A stretch of 64,000 nucleotides of DNA from Casuarius casuarius (Eukaryota > Chordata > Aves > Casuariiformes > Casuariidae), in NCBI GenBank assembly GCA_003342895.1, contig PTFA01000160.1, positions 62,001 through 126,000 of the forward strand, read 5' to 3'. Below, piece after piece: positions 61,676 to 64,000 of the stretch (position 1 is its first letter; every line of letters begins with the position of its first letter). The notes beneath the pieces were generated by a model. The model searched no databases. It saw nothing but the letters and a program-made list of their open reading frames with translations, and was not told the origin of the DNA. The position numbers and the translations under genes were made by a program.

Positions 61676-64000
61676 CTAGAAAGGAGAACAGCAATCGTCA
61701 GAGCTGTGATAGCTGACGTTCACAAGCGAGACCCCCTCGGTGGACGTCTGCTCTCACTCCAGATCTCCCTGCGACTGGTATCCGTCCAAACGCAAATCAG
61801 CTCCTGGAAAATGGGAAGATCTGTCCATAAATTATTTATTGTCGTTACTTGGCACTTGTCTAAGAAAAAAATCGTGCACGTCTAATCCCATTAATTTCCC
61901 CGGGACAGCTATCGGGTTCGGTTGCACACAGACCAGCACCTGCCCAGGTCCGTGCCTCTCCGTACAGCTAATAACCTTCTCCCGTTATACACACACCGCT
62001 GGTATTTTAGGTTCCCTATTTTTCTTGCAAATTATTGGCAGCTTTTCCCCCTTGTATATAAGAACAAAAAAACGTATTCAGCCTGATGGGAATTTTTTTG
62101 CACCTTCCTGCTCACAGGAATTGGCTAATTTTACTTGGCTTGCCATGCAGTTGAGACAGGCACTTGAATACTAGAGGTGTCTCAAGCAGGTTTAAACGTA
62201 GACGTCATTTTCGCATTCTCTCCAGTGAATCAATGAAGACTTTCATAATTTGGGAGAAAAGCAGCCCGGCTTGCTCCACACACGCAAGTGCTCTCGAGGT
62301 GACTTGTGTGCAAGGACTTTGCCGATCGCTGGCGCCCTGCTGCTGCCGCGGCACAGCACCGCGGAGCTGCTGCGCGGTGGCCGCTCCGGCGTGGGAAGCG
62401 TGTGCTGCGGCAGCCCTTCCTCATGCTAAACAGATGCTGTTTTAATCTAACTCCGTTAAAGAGACATATGCCCCTGCTTAATGTTCATCAACCCATTCTT
62501 TTAGGGTTTTTTCCCACCTTATTTTCACTGTTTTGTTTTGTTTTTCCACCTTGTTTTGTCAATGTCTCTGGGAAAGAAAGGAGGGGAATGAGAGTTCAGT
62601 TTCACTCTGTGTTTTTTCTGAATTTACACTTAATTNAAAATACTGTATTGCCTGGATGCGATCTGCTCTGATTTTATGTGCAATCAGCTATATAGGATCA
62701 ACTGGGTAATAAAATCATGTCTGCTAGTGCCTCAGATCTAAAACACACAAAGATTTGGGACGTGGTGCAAGTGAATTTTGCTCCCAAGCTCCCAGCACAC
62801 AGTGCATCTCGCGGGGTGGGGAAAGCGCGGGCAGCNTCGATCTGCAATAACGCTGGAAAGCTGTACGGATTTTCCAGGCTCACCCTTTCCCGCCGATGGC
62901 AGCGGTTTTCCTGCCCCATCAGGAGGAGCGGGTGCCGGGCAGGGGTCCCTTCCCCTCCCGATGCACCCAGGNTGAACTCCTGCTGGCATTAAGGCACTTT
63001 TGGTCATGCAAAACGAGGTGATTAAGCAGGGTTTGCGAGGGCAAAGCGGAGAAAAATCCCTCTGCAGCTGCTGCAGGAGAGCAAACGGCGCGTTAGTGTG
63101 CGGTGTCCCGGGCAGGAATAGCACCCCGTCTCCAGGACCAGCTTGGAAAGGGGGATCACGGCGGGGAAAGCAGAATAATGCAAATAGCAAGCATAGAAAN
63201 GTAAAATAGAAATATTCTATATGGAAAGAATAGAAATATTAAAATAGCATACTTTCTGGCATTTTCATTAGATTTAAAAATCCTACGCGCATCGCCAAAT
63301 TTTTCCTAATATTCAGCATANTGTCCTTGCTTTCTTTTAATTTGTCTTCTGGTTTGGGGGCTGCAGCATTTCTACCTTTCAGCTTTTCTTTGGCAATGCT
63401 ATTTTATTTTTAGTAGGAATGGAGACGTTGTTATATTTATATTATTTCAGGAAATCGACCCTTAAGAAAAATACCGAGTCTATTAAGACTAGCAAAAATT
63501 TCCTAGGAACCGCTGATGGTTTGGAAGCAGTGGGACAGATCGCAAAGGCTGTGCGGGGTCTGTCAGTCCTCCTGCAACGTGTCCGTCGGTCCCTCTCCCC
63601 CGGGGCCACTTACCACCTTCCAAACAGGGTCAGAAGCAGCATTTTACACGCAGCCTCTTCTGGAAAATGTAGCTATCTTTGCAACCGATAAACCTCTTAA
63701 TTCCTCCCATATCGTTACGAGTCTGATTTTTATGTCTTTATATTTCNACACTGGCACAGCGTAAAATCTTGCTGTGATCAAACGAGCAATATTTTCCTGG
63801 AAAGACAGGAAAGATTATGGGTGTCCTAATGCAAATGCCTTTGAAAAGTCCGTAATGTGAACGAGGGCTGGACTGGCGGCTTTAACTCCAGTTTGAGCTC
63901 CCCGGTGCACAAATGCTTTTTCCCTCGCACTCTGAGCAGGCGATTTTCAGGCAATATTTCCAAAAGCCGTTTTTCTGAAAACGGGCTGCGAGGGACCGAT
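61676..64000 (-). other. TBX22: TBX22 intron upstream of the last exon (partial)
   Basis: It ends in the acceptor ctgttctcctttctag on the minus strand. I looked for the preceding exon, which should encode the end of the T-box (a YPWRPS-like motif by analogy with human), and found none before the window ends. The intron is therefore at least 2.3 kb. It holds a short CpG-rich patch at about 62330-62400 and several single Ns, and is otherwise unremarkable. Confidence 0.75.

Noticed and set aside
61676..61694. An ATG that would extend the TBX22 exon upstream
   Set aside because: It lies beyond a good acceptor (tttctag), and the T-box exons must precede this one, so the ATG is intronic.
62738..63190. 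A minus-strand open frame considered as the preceding TBX22 exon
   Set aside because: The translation shows no T-box or TBX22 linker motif.

Overview
The window is vertebrate nuclear DNA, most likely from a bird. It has spliced genes with GT-AG introns, a TATA-less CpG-island promoter, CR1-type LINE fragments of avian and sauropsid style, low repeat density, and scattered single Ns plus one 86-N gap typical of a draft assembly. No bacterial, viral or organellar content is seen. Two genes can be identified with confidence.

(1) CHMP1B lies on the plus strand and is complete. Its coding sequence is split over eight exons from 22442 to 30174, and all seven introns have GT-AG ends with phases that join correctly. 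The joined protein has 199 residues. It is an ESCRT-III subunit with a C-terminal MIM1 motif that binds VPS4 and spastin. From memory, human CHMP1B is an intronless retrogene on chromosome 18, so this looks like the spliced parental locus. (2) TBX22 lies on the minus strand and only its last coding exon (61675-61065) is present. The rest of the gene lies beyond the right edge. From memory, a CHMP1B pseudogene and TBX22 are neighbours on human Xq21.1, which fits the identification and the ancestral linkage.

Layout: 1-20.3 kb is gene-poor, with one old LINE fragment at 0.43-1.0 kb. An old CR1 sits at 20.3-21.0 kb. A 29-30 bp minisatellite of about 22-24 units, with YY1-like motifs, runs from 21.43 to 22.15 kb directly into the CHMP1B CpG-island promoter. 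CHMP1B with its 3' UTR occupies 22.4-30.8 kb, with CR1 pieces in introns 4 and 7. From 30.8 to 59.9 kb is a gene desert between the two convergent genes. Its right half (about 45-60 kb) contains several short CpG-dense blocks and a striking inverted repeat (127-bp arms, about 87% identical, 226-bp spacer) at 48458-48937. The TBX22 3' UTR, last exon and part of the preceding intron fill the right end.

The two genes do not obviously act together. CHMP1B is a housekeeping membrane-remodelling gene and TBX22 is a craniofacial developmental transcription factor. The CpG blocks and the inverted repeat next to TBX22 are the best candidates for undescribed regulatory DNA. The most distinctive features are the YY1-motif minisatellite abutting the CHMP1B promoter and the long inverted repeat.
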